A stretch of 64,000 bases of DNA, from NCBI GenBank assembly GCA_963809925.1, contig CAWELH010000002.1, forward strand, positions 186,001-250,000, written 5' to 3'. The stretch is from DASQZK01 sp963809925. Lineage in GTDB: Bacteria > Bacteroidota > Bacteroidia > Bacteroidales > GCA-2748055. A program made the translations under genes and the position numbers. The notes beneath the pieces are model-generated. The model saw only the letters and a list, made by a program, of their open reading frames with translations, was not told the DNA's origin and did not search any database. Numbering within the stretch: position 1 is the first letter of the stretch; each line of letters opens with the position of its first letter. This document shows positions 1-8,112 of the stretch, one piece after another.

Positions 1-261
1 GGGTACACGCTGCTTTCCGATGCTGATGGAACACTAATGAAAGCCGTTGGCCTTGCGTTCAAAGCTCCTGAAAGGTATTCTGAAAGGCTGATGAAAAGTT
101 CATCAGGACTGAATAAGGGTCTGCTACCAGTACCATCAGTATTTGTTCTCGATACTTCGGGAAGAATTCAATTCGAATACATCAATCCTGATTATAAAAC
201 CAGGTTAAGTGCAGGACTTTTGGTTGCTGTGCTGAAGGAGCTGAAAAAGGAAGAGATGTAA
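1..261 (+). CDS. Redoxin/peroxiredoxin-like protein, C-terminal part
   Basis: The frame is open from the first base of the window, so the start and the catalytic cysteine region lie outside. The 86 visible residues include a conserved-looking SDADGTLMKAVGL segment and then LPVPSVFVLDTSGRIQF. This is the cis-proline and beta-hairpin region typical of the C-terminal half of AhpC/TSA-type thioredoxin-fold peroxidases, here of the short peroxiredoxin-like type. These enzymes reduce peroxides with a thiol. The gene converges on an ABC exporter pair with only about 45 bases between, and no clear terminator hairpin is visible there. The fold assignment is fairly safe; enzymatic activity cannot be judged without the missing N-terminus. 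Confidence 0.7.
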   Translation, partial: GYTLLSDADGTLMKAVGLAFKAPERYSERLMKSSSGLNKGLLPVPSVFVLDTSGRIQFEYINPDYKTRLSAGLLVAVLKELKKEEM

Positions 262-305
262 ACGGATCTTACGCTTTCCATCACCCTTGATTTTGCATAA
301 ATAGT

Positions 306-1412
306 TTAGTACCACTTGAAAATACGCAGTCCGGCGCCAAAGGTAACTACACCAATCGCTCCCAGAATCAGCGTGTTTTCCATGACCTGCGGCAAGCCGG
401 CACCTTCATTGATGATGCTGCGGAAACTGTCGGCTACCATCGTCAGCGGTAGTTTCCGAATGATTGGAATAGTCCATTCAGGAAAATTGTGATAACTGAA
501 AAAGATGCCTGAAAGGATCATCATTGGCATGGTGACAACATTGACGATGGCGTTGCCGATCTCTGTCTTGGAAGTCCGGGATGAGAACAGCACGGCAATA
601 CCCGCAAAAGCGGCATTACCGGTAAGGAATACAAGGATGAGTGCCAGCAGGCTACCCTGCAGTTTAATATCAAAGTAAAGATTGGCGAAGAGGAGCAGCA
701 GCGAAGCTTCGACGAAGGTCATGAGTAACCTGGCCGTCATGTGCGCAACCAACAGGTTTCCCTTGAACATGGGTGTCGCTACCATCCTCCTGAGCATATT
801 CCCCTTCCTTCGTTCGATAATAGTATAACTAATGCCCCACATACATGCCATCATTACGGTAAGAGAAAGTAGTCCGGGAACCAGAAAATCGACATACCTC
901 GTACCCTGAAGTTTCATAGGCACGATATTGGCACGACTGATAACATTCGGATCATAATTTTTGTCCAGAAGACCGCTTAGCTGAAGTTGCAGCGTCCGCG
1001 CGTCCGGGTTCGCGGGATCAAGATGATAGATAATGCTGTCACCGCGACTTTCAATAAATACCTGGAAATTACCACGCTTGATACCCTGTATAGCAATATC
1101 CTGACTAACCGGGAAAAAGCGGAAGGTCGTTTTTCCAAAAACCTGATCCGTAACGGTAATATTGTATGTGCGCATTGAATCAGCAGTCCATGAGGCTTGG
1201 GCATGCTGGTCAAGGAATTTCGTGATTACTGATTTGTTGGAAGTATTTATAAAGGCTACATCCTTCCTGACATCCGGCTTGTTATTAAAGGCAATACCCA
1301 AGCCCCAGGCCATGAGTATAGGAAAACCCACTCCCCAGAAGATCACACCCGGTTCCCGGATAAGTTCTTTAATATGAATGACGATTAATAGCCATAATTC
1401 TTTTCTCAACAT
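306..1412 (-). CDS. ABC-2 type transporter permease
   Basis: Membrane subunit of an ABC exporter, 368 residues. One hydrophobic helix lies near residues 20-42, followed by an extracytoplasmic region of about 130 residues. A C-terminal block of about five membrane helices starts near residue 175 and includes FLVPGLLSLTVMMACMWGISY. This arrangement (first helix, large loop, five helices) is the usual ABC-2/DrrB/YhhJ-like permease layout. The gene follows its ATPase by about 30 bases on the same strand, so the two form one operon. The substrate is unknown; relatives move drugs, lipids or polysaccharide precursors. Confidence 0.88.
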   Translation of the reverse strand: MLRKELWLLIVIHIKELIREPGVIFWGVGFPILMAWGLGIAFNNKPDVRKDVAFINTSNKSVITKFLDQHAQASWTADSMRTYNITVTDQVFGKTTFRFFPVSQDIAIQGIKRGNFQVFIESRGDSIIYHLDPANPDARTLQLQLSGLLDKNYDPNVISRANIVPMKLQGTRYVDFLVPGLLSLTVMMACMWGISYTIIERRKGNMLRRMVATPMFKGNLLVAHMTARLLMTFVEASLLLLFANLYFDIKLQGSLLALILVFLTGNAAFAGIAVLFSSRTSKTEIGNAIVNVVTMPMMILSGIFFSYHNFPEWTIPIIRKLPLTMVADSFRSIINEGAGLPQVMENTLILGAIGVVTFGAGLRIFKWY

Positions 1413-1442
1413 AATGATGATGATTTATGAAAAACAGAAAGT

Positions 1443-2369
1443 TTACGTGTTAAGGCTGCGGCCGGTTTTGCGCAGGAAAAGATCGTCGAGCGTCGGTTTC
1501 CTGAAATCAAAATCCCGGATTGTCACCTGGTTCTCTTCCAGTACATGAAATAGATAAGGCAGGTCGCGTGTCACATCTGACAGTTCGCAACGCCCTTTTT
1601 TTTTCTCAGCGTCCCAACTGATATCCAGACCATTTCTACGGTTCCGAAGGGACTCAGGAATGTTTTCTGCCAGTGAAAATTCGGCCACATTATGAATGTT
1701 TTCCGTATCGAGAAGTTCCTTCAACGTTCCTTCGGCAATAATCTCTCCCCTGTCCATGATGATGATCCGATCGCAAAGGTACGCGGCTTCTTCCATATAA
1801 TGCGTTGTGAGGATGAGGGAAGCATTATGTTCTTTTTTCAGGTTCATGAGAATGTTCCAGATTTCATGCCGTGCTGTGGGATCCAACCCAGTTGTCGGCT
1901 CATCCAGGATCAGTATCTCCGGTTCATTGAGAATGGCGATGCCAAGAGCGAGTCGTTGCCGCTGCCCGCCGGAAAGATTTTTAGTATAGGCTTTACTTTT
2001 TTCATTCAGGCCAACGATATCCATCACCTTTTCTACTTTCTCATCATTCGCACCATAAAAGCAAGCGAACATATTCAACGTTTCCAACACCGTGATCTTC
2101 TCGAAGAATTTTGTTTCCTGGAAAGAGATGCCGAGAATCCGGTATAATTCATTCTTATTATCCTTCAACCTCATTCCCTTGATTAATATCTCCCCGGAAT
2201 CCGGATGACGTATGCCTTCAATCATTTCCACAAGGGTGGTTTTCCCTGCACCGTTCGGGCCAAGCAACGCTACATATTCTCCTTGCCGAAGTGTAAAATC
2301 AACCTTCTTGACAGCATGAACAGTCCCAAAGCTCTTTTTTACCGATGAGATAGTTATCAGTTCTTTCAT
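1443..2369 (-). CDS. ABC transporter ATP-binding protein
   Basis: Energy-coupling ATPase for the ABC-2 permease just downstream. Numbered from the chosen start it shows Walker A GPNGAGKTT at 37-45, a Q-loop glutamine near 84, the signature LSGGQ at about 132-136, Walker B LILDEP ending in D156-E157 and a switch histidine near 190. A C-terminal extension of about 80 residues is typical of DrrA/CcmA-like exporters. The frame is open up to base 2465, but the extra 32 residues (rich in Cys, Phe and Tyr) do not resemble the family. ATG codons at 2384 and 2369 put the first beta strand at the normal place, and 2369 is preferred. The gene is divergent from the GH5-like lipoprotein. Confidence 0.9.
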   Translation of the reverse strand: MKELITISSVKKSFGTVHAVKKVDFTLRQGEYVALLGPNGAGKTTLVEMIEGIRHPDSGEILIKGMRLKDNKNELYRILGISFQETKFFEKITVLETLNMFACFYGANDEKVEKVMDIVGLNEKSKAYTKNLSGGQRQRLALGIAILNEPEILILDEPTTGLDPTARHEIWNILMNLKKEHNASLILTTHYMEEAAYLCDRIIIMDRGEIIAEGTLKELLDTENIHNVAEFSLAENIPESLRNRRNGLDISWDAEKKKGRCELSDVTRDLPYLFHVLEENQVTIRDFDFRKPTLDDLFLRKTGRSLNT

Positions 2370-2559
2370 CATTGCATTCATCATTTGACATTCATAGTAA
2401 CAAAAACAGTGTTTGAATGTTGCCTTTTCAAAGGGAAGGCTGCGAGTTTCTTCAGTCCTGGACATGTGCTAAGTCGTTCCCGGAAGAGCAACAGCAGAAA
2501 TACAACACGCAAATTAAAATAACAGGATCGGGTTACAACAGTTTTTCATTGAAATTTCT

Positions 2560-2567
2560 TAGATTTA
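2560..2567 (+). promoter_or_regulatory. Candidate -7 box (7 of 8) for the GH5-like gene
   Basis: TAGATTTA differs at one position from the Bacteroidota consensus TAnnTTTG and ends 30 bases before the ATG at 2598. No clear -33 TTTG is seen. Weak on its own. Confidence 0.25.
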
Positions 2568-2597
2568 GGTCAGACTAAACACTGAATATCAGTCATC

Positions 2598-3701
2598 ATG
2601 AAACATTTAACTCTGATACTTCTTACCTGTGGAATGTTGTTAGCCTTTACGACGTGCAAAAACCAGGGCAATTCCGATCCGGGTATCAAAATGAACGATT
2701 CTATATGGCCGCTCCAAACCGCCCAAAAATGGTATACTGACCAACCCTGGATCGTTGGATGCAACTTCACTCCTTCAACCGCGATTAACCAGATCGAATT
2801 CTGGCAGGAAAGCACCTTCGACCCTGAAACAATTGCGAGGGAAACAGCTTACGCTGCATCTATAGGATTCAATACCTTCAGAGTCTATCTTCACTACCTG
2901 GTATGGGCGCAAAATCCGGAAAAAATGAAAGCGCGTATTGATCATTTTCTGCGAATCACCAGTGAACAAGGTATTCGTGTTATGTTTGTATTGTTTGATG
3001 ATTGCTGGAATCCCGAATTCACCCTTGGCAAGCAGCCCGAACCCCGGCAGGGCGTCCATAATTCGGGATGGGTACAATGCCCGGGAGGCAGCAACAAACT
3101 GGAAGACATGACCTTCCGTCCGGTTCTTGAGGCATATACAAAAGATATTATCAGTACGTTTAAAGATGACAAACGCATATTGATGTGGGATCTTTATAAT
3201 GAACCCGGGAATTCAGGCCATAAAAACCACTCCCTCTCCCTTCTCTCAGATGTATTCAAATGGGCGCACGCGTGCAAACCGTCGCAACCTGTAACTGCAG
3301 CACTTTGGAATCTTTCCGCCGATTTTAATGCATTGGACTCATGCCAGATTGAAAATTCCGATATCATCACGTTTCATAACTACTCACCTTCGGACGAGCT
3401 GGAAAATGAGATAAAGGAACTACAAAAATATGGACGTCCCCTTGTCTGTTCAGAATACATGGCCAGGACAAACGGCAGCAGGTTTCAGACCTGCCTGCCT
3501 GTTTTAAAGGAGTACAATGTGGGAGCCATCAACTGGGGTCTTGTCAGTGGCAAAACAAACACGATTTTTCCATGGGGATCACCAGAGGGTACCCGGGATC
3601 CCGCATTATGGTTCCATGATATTTTCCGTCCCGATGGAAGTGCCTTCGACACCGTGGAAACGGCGCTGATTAAAAAATTAACAGGGATCGACAGTAAATA
3701 A
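2598..3701 (+). CDS. GH5-like cellulase-superfamily lipoprotein
   Basis: Probable retaining glycoside hydrolase, 367 residues, exported as a lipoprotein: the N-terminal hydrophobic stretch ends in AFTTC with Cys near residue 20. The body is a TIM barrel of the GH5 type. The strand-4 motif WDLYNEPG carries the likely acid/base E202, and the strand-7 motif VCSEYM carries the likely nucleophile E286. Relatives are often annotated as 1,4-beta-xylanase or cellulase, but many act on mannans, glucans or host glycans, so the substrate is open. It stands apart from the main polysaccharide locus, next to an unknown membrane protein. Confidence 0.82.
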   Translation: MKHLTLILLTCGMLLAFTTCKNQGNSDPGIKMNDSIWPLQTAQKWYTDQPWIVGCNFTPSTAINQIEFWQESTFDPETIARETAYAASIGFNTFRVYLHYLVWAQNPEKMKARIDHFLRITSEQGIRVMFVLFDDCWNPEFTLGKQPEPRQGVHNSGWVQCPGGSNKLEDMTFRPVLEAYTKDIISTFKDDKRILMWDLYNEPGNSGHKNHSLSLLSDVFKWAHACKPSQPVTAALWNLSADFNALDSCQIENSDIITFHNYSPSDELENEIKELQKYGRPLVCSEYMARTNGSRFQTCLPVLKEYNVGAINWGLVSGKTNTIFPWGSPEGTRDPALWFHDIFRPDGSAFDTVETALIKKLTGIDSK

Positions 3702-3786
3702 AAAAGTGGATGCAGGAAAAAGATCTTTTAACACAGGGTATGATACAGGCCCTTTCCTTATCATATTCTGACAAAGCCAGCCGACA

Positions 3787-4497
3787 ATGAGACAGAAACT
3801 GATATGGATCAGCATTTTCGCAACTTCCATGGGCTTTTTTGAAGCTGTGGTTGTAATCTACCTTCGTAAAATCATGTACCCTGCCGGTTTTGCCTTTCCT
3901 CTCTCTCCTATTGAGCAGGGACTGGCTGTCACGGAGGTCCTGCGTGAAGCAGCCACACTTCTGATATTGCTGTCGACAGGAATTCTTGCCGGACGTTATG
4001 CAGCCGAACGCTTTGCCTGGTTCATCTATTGTTTTGCCATCTGGGACATTTTTTACTACGTATTTCTTAAATTGATGATTGGCTGGCCAGATTCCTTCAT
4101 GACCTGGGACATCCTGTTTCTTATTCCTGCCACGTGGGTGGGCCCTGTCATCACACCGGTAATTGTTTCCCTCTCGATGATAGGACTCGCAGTCATAATC
4201 CTGTTCTTTGGTGCCCGAGGCCGCCGAGTTGTTATTAAAACCCTTGAGTGGACCGGATTCATCTCAGGGTCCTTCGTACTGGTTTTGGCTTTTATCTGGG
4301 ACTATTCCTCATTTATATTGTCTCACTTTACTGTAGGTGAAATATTTGACTTAGAAAACCGGAAAGCCCTCCAGGAATATGCCATAAACTACATTCCCCG
4401 TCAATTTAACTGGCTACTTTTTATCTCAGGAATGACTATCCTGGTAGTCACCACATTTTTCCTGACTTCCAGACTGAAACGACAATCCGGAAGATGA
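3787..4497 (+). CDS. Integral membrane protein of unknown function
   Basis: 236 residues with six to seven predicted membrane helices, beginning MRQKLIWISIFATSMGFFEA and ending in a basic tail (SRLKRQSGR). Between the helices are short polar loops and one longer acidic segment near residues 185-205 (GEIFDLENRKALQEYA). No catalytic or transport motif is recognised. The start is the first ATG in a continuous hydrophobic frame, 86 bases after the GH5-like gene and 90 bases before the GNAT-nitrilase gene. The three may be cotranscribed, but nothing links them functionally. Hydrophobicity and length argue for a real gene. Confidence 0.72.
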   Translation: MRQKLIWISIFATSMGFFEAVVVIYLRKIMYPAGFAFPLSPIEQGLAVTEVLREAATLLILLSTGILAGRYAAERFAWFIYCFAIWDIFYYVFLKLMIGWPDSFMTWDILFLIPATWVGPVITPVIVSLSMIGLAVIILFFGARGRRVVIKTLEWTGFISGSFVLVLAFIWDYSSFILSHFTVGEIFDLENRKALQEYAINYIPRQFNWLLFISGMTILVVTTFFLTSRLKRQSGR

Positions 4498-4586
4498 TTC
4501 CTCCCTGGTTCACAAGCCATGATCAAAAGCATCAGAATTTTGTTATATCTTCATAAAGTTATGTTGCTATATCCAATGAAATCCGT

Positions 4587-6173
4587 ATGACCGATCACAC
4601 AGAACAGAAAGTAGAACTGAGAAATCTCAGAATCAATGACTATTTAGAGCTAAAACATTCAATGATCGAAGCCTATGCCAATTGGGAAGGTGTTTACTGG
4701 CGGGAACATCATATCTCGAAGCTGTTGGACATTTTTCCTGAAGGACAGATCTGTATCCTCGTTAACGGCAAAGTTGTTGGCACAGCCCTGTCAATTATTG
4801 TGAATTACACTAAATTCGGAGACAATCACAATTATTCCCAGATCACCGGTAATTATACCTTCACAACCCATGATCCTGACGGGGACGTTCTCTACGGCAT
4901 TGAAGTCTTCGTTCATCCCGACTACCGGCAAATGCGGTTGGGGCGGAGAATGTATGACGCCAGGAAGGAACTTTGTGAACGGCTTAATCTCAGAAGCATC
5001 GTCGCCGGGGGAAGAATTCCCGGTTTTGCCGCCTATGCTGATAAAATGCCACCCAGGGAGTACATTGAGAGGGTGAGACACCGGGAAATATACGATCCCA
5101 TCCTGACTTTTCAGCTCTCAAATGATTTTCATGTACGAAAAATTCTAAAGGGATACCTCCCGGGCGATAAAGAGTCGCTTGAATTTGCCACCCTGATTGA
5201 ATGGAACAATCTTTATTTCCAGGACGAACCAAACCAGATCAACCAGACAAAATCAGTTGTACGCATCGGCCTTGTCCAATGGCAGATGAGGCATTTTGAA
5301 GATATGGATAAGCTTTTTGAGCAGGTAGAATTTTTTATTGATGCCATCAGTGGCTACAAAAGTGATTTTGTTCTCTTCCCTGAATTCTTCAATGCTCCGC
5401 TTATGGCAAGATTCAACGATTTTCCTGAAGCCGAGGCTATCCGTAAACTGGCGGAGTACACCGAACCATCCAGAAAACGATTCTCTGAACTGGCTATCTC
5501 CTATAATATTAATATTATCACTGGCAGTATGCCTTTTATGGATGGTGACGTACTCCGGAACATCGGCTTCCTGTGCAGACGAAACGGAACATGGGAGAAG
5601 TATGAAAAAATTCATATCACACCGTCGGAATTAAGCTCATGGGGCATGGTAGGCGGTGATCAGATCAGGGTATTTGATACCGATTGTGGAAAAATCGGCA
5701 TCATGATCTGTTATGATGTAGAATTTCCTGAACTTCCAAGAATTCTGGCCGATCAGGGGATGCAGATGCTTTTTGTTCCTTTTCTGACCGATACGCAGAA
5801 TGGTTATATGAGGGTACGCCGATGCGCGCAAGCCAGGGCCATCGAAAATGAATGCTATGTTTCTATTGCCGGATGTGTGGGAAATTTGCCAAGGGTTAGC
5901 AATATGGATATCCAGTACGCCCAGTCGGCTGTTTTCACACCATCCGATTTCCCCTTCCCTACCAATGGCGTTAAAACTGAAGCTACACCAAACACGGAGA
6001 TGACCCTAATCGTCGATGTTGACCTCGACCTTCTGAAGGAATTACACAATTATGGTTCTGTTAGGATTCTCAAGGATCGTAGGACGGATCTGTATGAGCT
6101 TAAATTAAAATCTGCCACGCCTGCAAAAACAGATAACAAGATAATATACTCCGGCCATCAGGAAGTAAAATGA
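4587..6173 (+). CDS. GNAT acetyltransferase-nitrilase fusion (YhcX-like)
   Basis: 528-residue two-domain protein. Residues 1-210 are a GNAT N-acetyltransferase domain with the acetyl-CoA loop region around YRQMRLGRRMYDARKELCE. Residues 225-510 are a carbon-nitrogen hydrolase with a full triad: E266 (FPEFF), K341 (YEKIHI) and C375 (MICYDVEFPE). The same architecture and length occur in Bacillus subtilis YhcX and in many Bacteroidota. The nitrilase superfamily hydrolyses amides or nitriles through the cysteine; the physiological substrate of this fusion is not known. The protein has no signal peptide and is cytoplasmic. Both domains look intact. Confidence 0.9.
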   Translation: MTDHTEQKVELRNLRINDYLELKHSMIEAYANWEGVYWREHHISKLLDIFPEGQICILVNGKVVGTALSIIVNYTKFGDNHNYSQITGNYTFTTHDPDGDVLYGIEVFVHPDYRQMRLGRRMYDARKELCERLNLRSIVAGGRIPGFAAYADKMPPREYIERVRHREIYDPILTFQLSNDFHVRKILKGYLPGDKESLEFATLIEWNNLYFQDEPNQINQTKSVVRIGLVQWQMRHFEDMDKLFEQVEFFIDAISGYKSDFVLFPEFFNAPLMARFNDFPEAEAIRKLAEYTEPSRKRFSELAISYNINIITGSMPFMDGDVLRNIGFLCRRNGTWEKYEKIHITPSELSSWGMVGGDQIRVFDTDCGKIGIMICYDVEFPELPRILADQGMQMLFVPFLTDTQNGYMRVRRCAQARAIENECYVSIAGCVGNLPRVSNMDIQYAQSAVFTPSDFPFPTNGVKTEATPNTEMTLIVDVDLDLLKELHNYGSVRILKDRRTDLYELKLKSATPAKTDNKIIYSGHQEVK

Positions 6174-6613
6174 TCCCGAGGCCTTCGTTCACTAATGATT
6201 TCCAAATAATTTTGTGAGCAATAATAATTTGCCCCTCTGAACCTGTTTCTCTTGCCCGTTCCGTCCCGAAAGTGATTCTAAATGATAATAAAAGTGGTGA
6301 AGGAACGCAACTATACCACTCCCCGACCGTTTAAATTTTTGATTGGTGGAGCATCCGGAATCATGCCGTACATCAACCACCGACTATAATTACTGCGTCT
6401 TCAGAGTAGTGACTATCAATATCTTGTAATGATTGTAATCGCGAAATTGACAGGACATAATCCTTTGGTTAACTTGACTTTATCAATGCGACTAATTTTT
6501 TTTAGATAATTTGAGCTAAAAAAGTTTTTGGGAAAACGAAAAAAAATATATTTGTCATTGTAATACGAACAGTCGAACACTAACAAAAACCATATTATAA
6601 TCACCACATTGTC
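6174..6613. other. Intergenic region, promoter at its right end
   Basis: About 440 bases with no credible gene; short frames on both strands have no protein-like features. The last 90 bases carry a candidate promoter for the downstream small acidic gene (separate entry). No tRNA or clear terminator seen. Confidence 0.6.
6527..6554 (+). promoter_or_regulatory. Bacteroidota promoter TTTG-N16-TATATTTG
   Basis: A TTTG at 6527-6530 and a perfect TAnnTTTG box at 6547-6554 are separated by 16 bases. Transcription would start near 6561, giving a leader of about 50 bases for the gene at 6614. Matches to both boxes make this one of the better promoter calls in the window. Confidence 0.55.
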
Positions 6614-6988
6614 ATGAAATTATACAGTTTAAACAGTAAGCTGGACTTTGGAGAGTATAGCGGCAAAACCCTTAAAGACGTTTTTGCAAAGGACCCGGAA
6701 TACATTGAAGAGTGCATCCTCGAGAATCCGAGTTTCTGTTTTAACCCTTCGAATATTGATGCCCTGGAGGACATGACTGTAGAATTTGTATTTTCTGAAG
6801 AAGCTGTTGAGAAGCTTGAAGAAAAATACGATATCTACGAGGAGGAAGAAAATGACGTCGATGAGATAGATAGTTTCAGCGAAGACGATCTGAAGGATCT
6901 TGGCATCATGGGGGATGGAATGGATGATGATGACTTCGATGACTTAGGGAGCGACGGTGGGTTTTATGATGATGGTTTCAGCTACTGA
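6614..6988 (+). CDS. Small acidic protein, exonuclease-X C-terminal-like
   Basis: 124 residues in two parts. Residues 9-45 read FGEYSGKTLKDVF, DPEYIEECI and ENPSFCF. This follows the pattern of the small domain at the C-terminus of exodeoxyribonuclease X and related free-standing proteins (F-G-x-Y-x-G-K-T, then D-P-x-Y-I). From residue 55 on the protein is extremely acidic, with runs of Asp and Glu and a glycine-rich tail ending in FSY. There is no catalytic exonuclease domain. It has its own candidate promoter and faces the truncated oxidoreductase across a hairpin. Function unknown; the fold suggestion is by motif resemblance only. Confidence 0.7.
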   Translation: MKLYSLNSKLDFGEYSGKTLKDVFAKDPEYIEECILENPSFCFNPSNIDALEDMTVEFVFSEEAVEKLEEKYDIYEEEENDVDEIDSFSEDDLKDLGIMGDGMDDDDFDDLGSDGGFYDDGFSY

Positions 6989-7022
6989 TTTCCATCCGTC
7001 TCACGCTTACTTGATAATCCCG

Positions 7023-7053
7023 CATCCTGCCATGCAAGAACATCTGCAGGATG
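7023..7053. terminator. Hairpin between convergent genes
   Basis: Perfect 8-bp inverted repeat, CATCCTGC at 7023-7030 and GCAGGATG at 7046-7053, loop of 15. It lies between the ends of two converging genes, so it could stop transcription, but no T-tract follows on either side. Confidence 0.3.
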
Positions 7054-7102
7054 ACAGCATGTTAACTTGTCTCGGGGTTATAATCCCTAAAACATGGTAA
7101 CT

Positions 7103-7462
7103 TTACTCCACTCTTTCCATCGGGATGGGTGGAAATTTTTTGCTTCCTTCACCATCTTCGGGTGGAGCATCAGCAAGCGGATTACTGACATCGATGATGG
7201 TTTTATTTTTAAGGTTTTCCTTACCTGCCAGTTCCAGTGCGCTCATTGCAGCAGTTCCCTTTACAGCCAGGACGAGAATTTCACCAAATCGGGCTACATC
7301 AGCGAAGGTTCCGGTTTTAAGACTCAGATTCTCCCCCACCTTCAATTCGTCGAGCTTTTCAGGTGATCGTGATCCAATCATTACCTCGTAACCCTTTTTG
7401 TTAAAACCAGCGGCCAGTACTTTTCCCACCACCCCTGAACCAATTATTCCTATTTTTTTCAT
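7103..7462 (-). pseudogene. Truncated NAD(P)-binding F420-type oxidoreductase
   Basis: 119 residues. The N-terminal Rossmann motif is GIIGSGVVGKVLAAGF, followed by MIGSRSPEKL, the strand VLAVKGTAA and TIIDVSNPLADAPPEDG. This matches the NADP-oxidoreductase, coenzyme F420-dependent family (FNO/NpdG-like), whose members are about 200-220 residues. After the NPLADAPP segment this protein ends within about 17 residues (PMERVE then TAA). The next 100 bases in the same frame do not resemble the missing half. The gene therefore looks cut short, by deletion or frameshift near residue 105-119. The cofactor-binding part is intact, so a short product cannot be excluded. Confidence 0.7.
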
Positions 7463-8112
7463 TGCTGATAAATTTTTTGTATTAATGATTTTACTTATGT
7501 TTTCTGCACCATTTGTGTTGGTTAATTTATAAACAAATGATGAAGGGGTGATAATGTTAGGAGCTGTTCCGGTTTATGAAAACATTTCCGTAGTTGCTTT
7601 AGAATTGACATTCCCCCCTTTTTTAGGATGAGTTAGAAGGTAAGGTACAATCTTGGAGTATGATGAAAATTTCAGATTAATCATACGATCCTGCTTAGAA
7701 AATGAGGACATTCATTTTCTATATAATTAAATTTTCATACTTTGGTTGGGCATTTTCGATCAACCCGACTAAAACTTCCAACACTCGATGAGAAGCCTCC
7801 TCAGGAGGATTTTAATATCCTCATTTGTAGCCTTTCCTTTCTGTCTGAGCGGTTTTTTAACTTGGTACAATGGAGCCAGCTCCCCACACCATGGTTTACG
7901 CTAGCAGATATGATTCCTGATTTCCAGGTTGGAAAAAATGAAGTTCTCCCGCTGCCTCAAAACGAGATAAACCTCGCCGGCAGAAGGCTTCAACAAAACC
8001 CGTGCTGGTAATCCAAAATTTTGGAAGCTGTAGTTAGTCATTTGATTCAGGAACCAACGGTTTACCTTTTAAATTCCGGCGGTTCCGCGATTTTATATAA
8101 AAACCGGAACCT
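7463..8112. other. Intergenic region without recognisable gene
   Basis: About 650 bases upstream of the spermidine-synthase-like gene. One open frame on the plus strand (7742-8011) has a composition unlike its neighbours and no family resemblance, so it was not called. The only structure noted is an inverted repeat touching the next start codon. Confidence 0.5.
8081..8111 (+). promoter_or_regulatory. Hairpin directly before start codon of 8113 gene
   Basis: GGTTCCG at 8081-8087 and CGGAACC at 8105-8111 form a 7-bp stem with a 17-base AT-rich loop. The stem ends one base before the ATG. In the mRNA it would cover the ribosome landing zone, so it may modulate translation. Confidence 0.3.

Noticed and set aside
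4587..6173. Two separate genes (acetyltransferase and nitrilase)
   Set aside because: One uninterrupted frame with no internal start region; the fusion is a known architecture.
7742..8011. Plus-strand open frame of 89 codons before the spermidine-synthase-like gene
   Set aside because: Composition unlike neighbouring proteins, no family motif, no promoter, and the reverse strand is equally uninformative.
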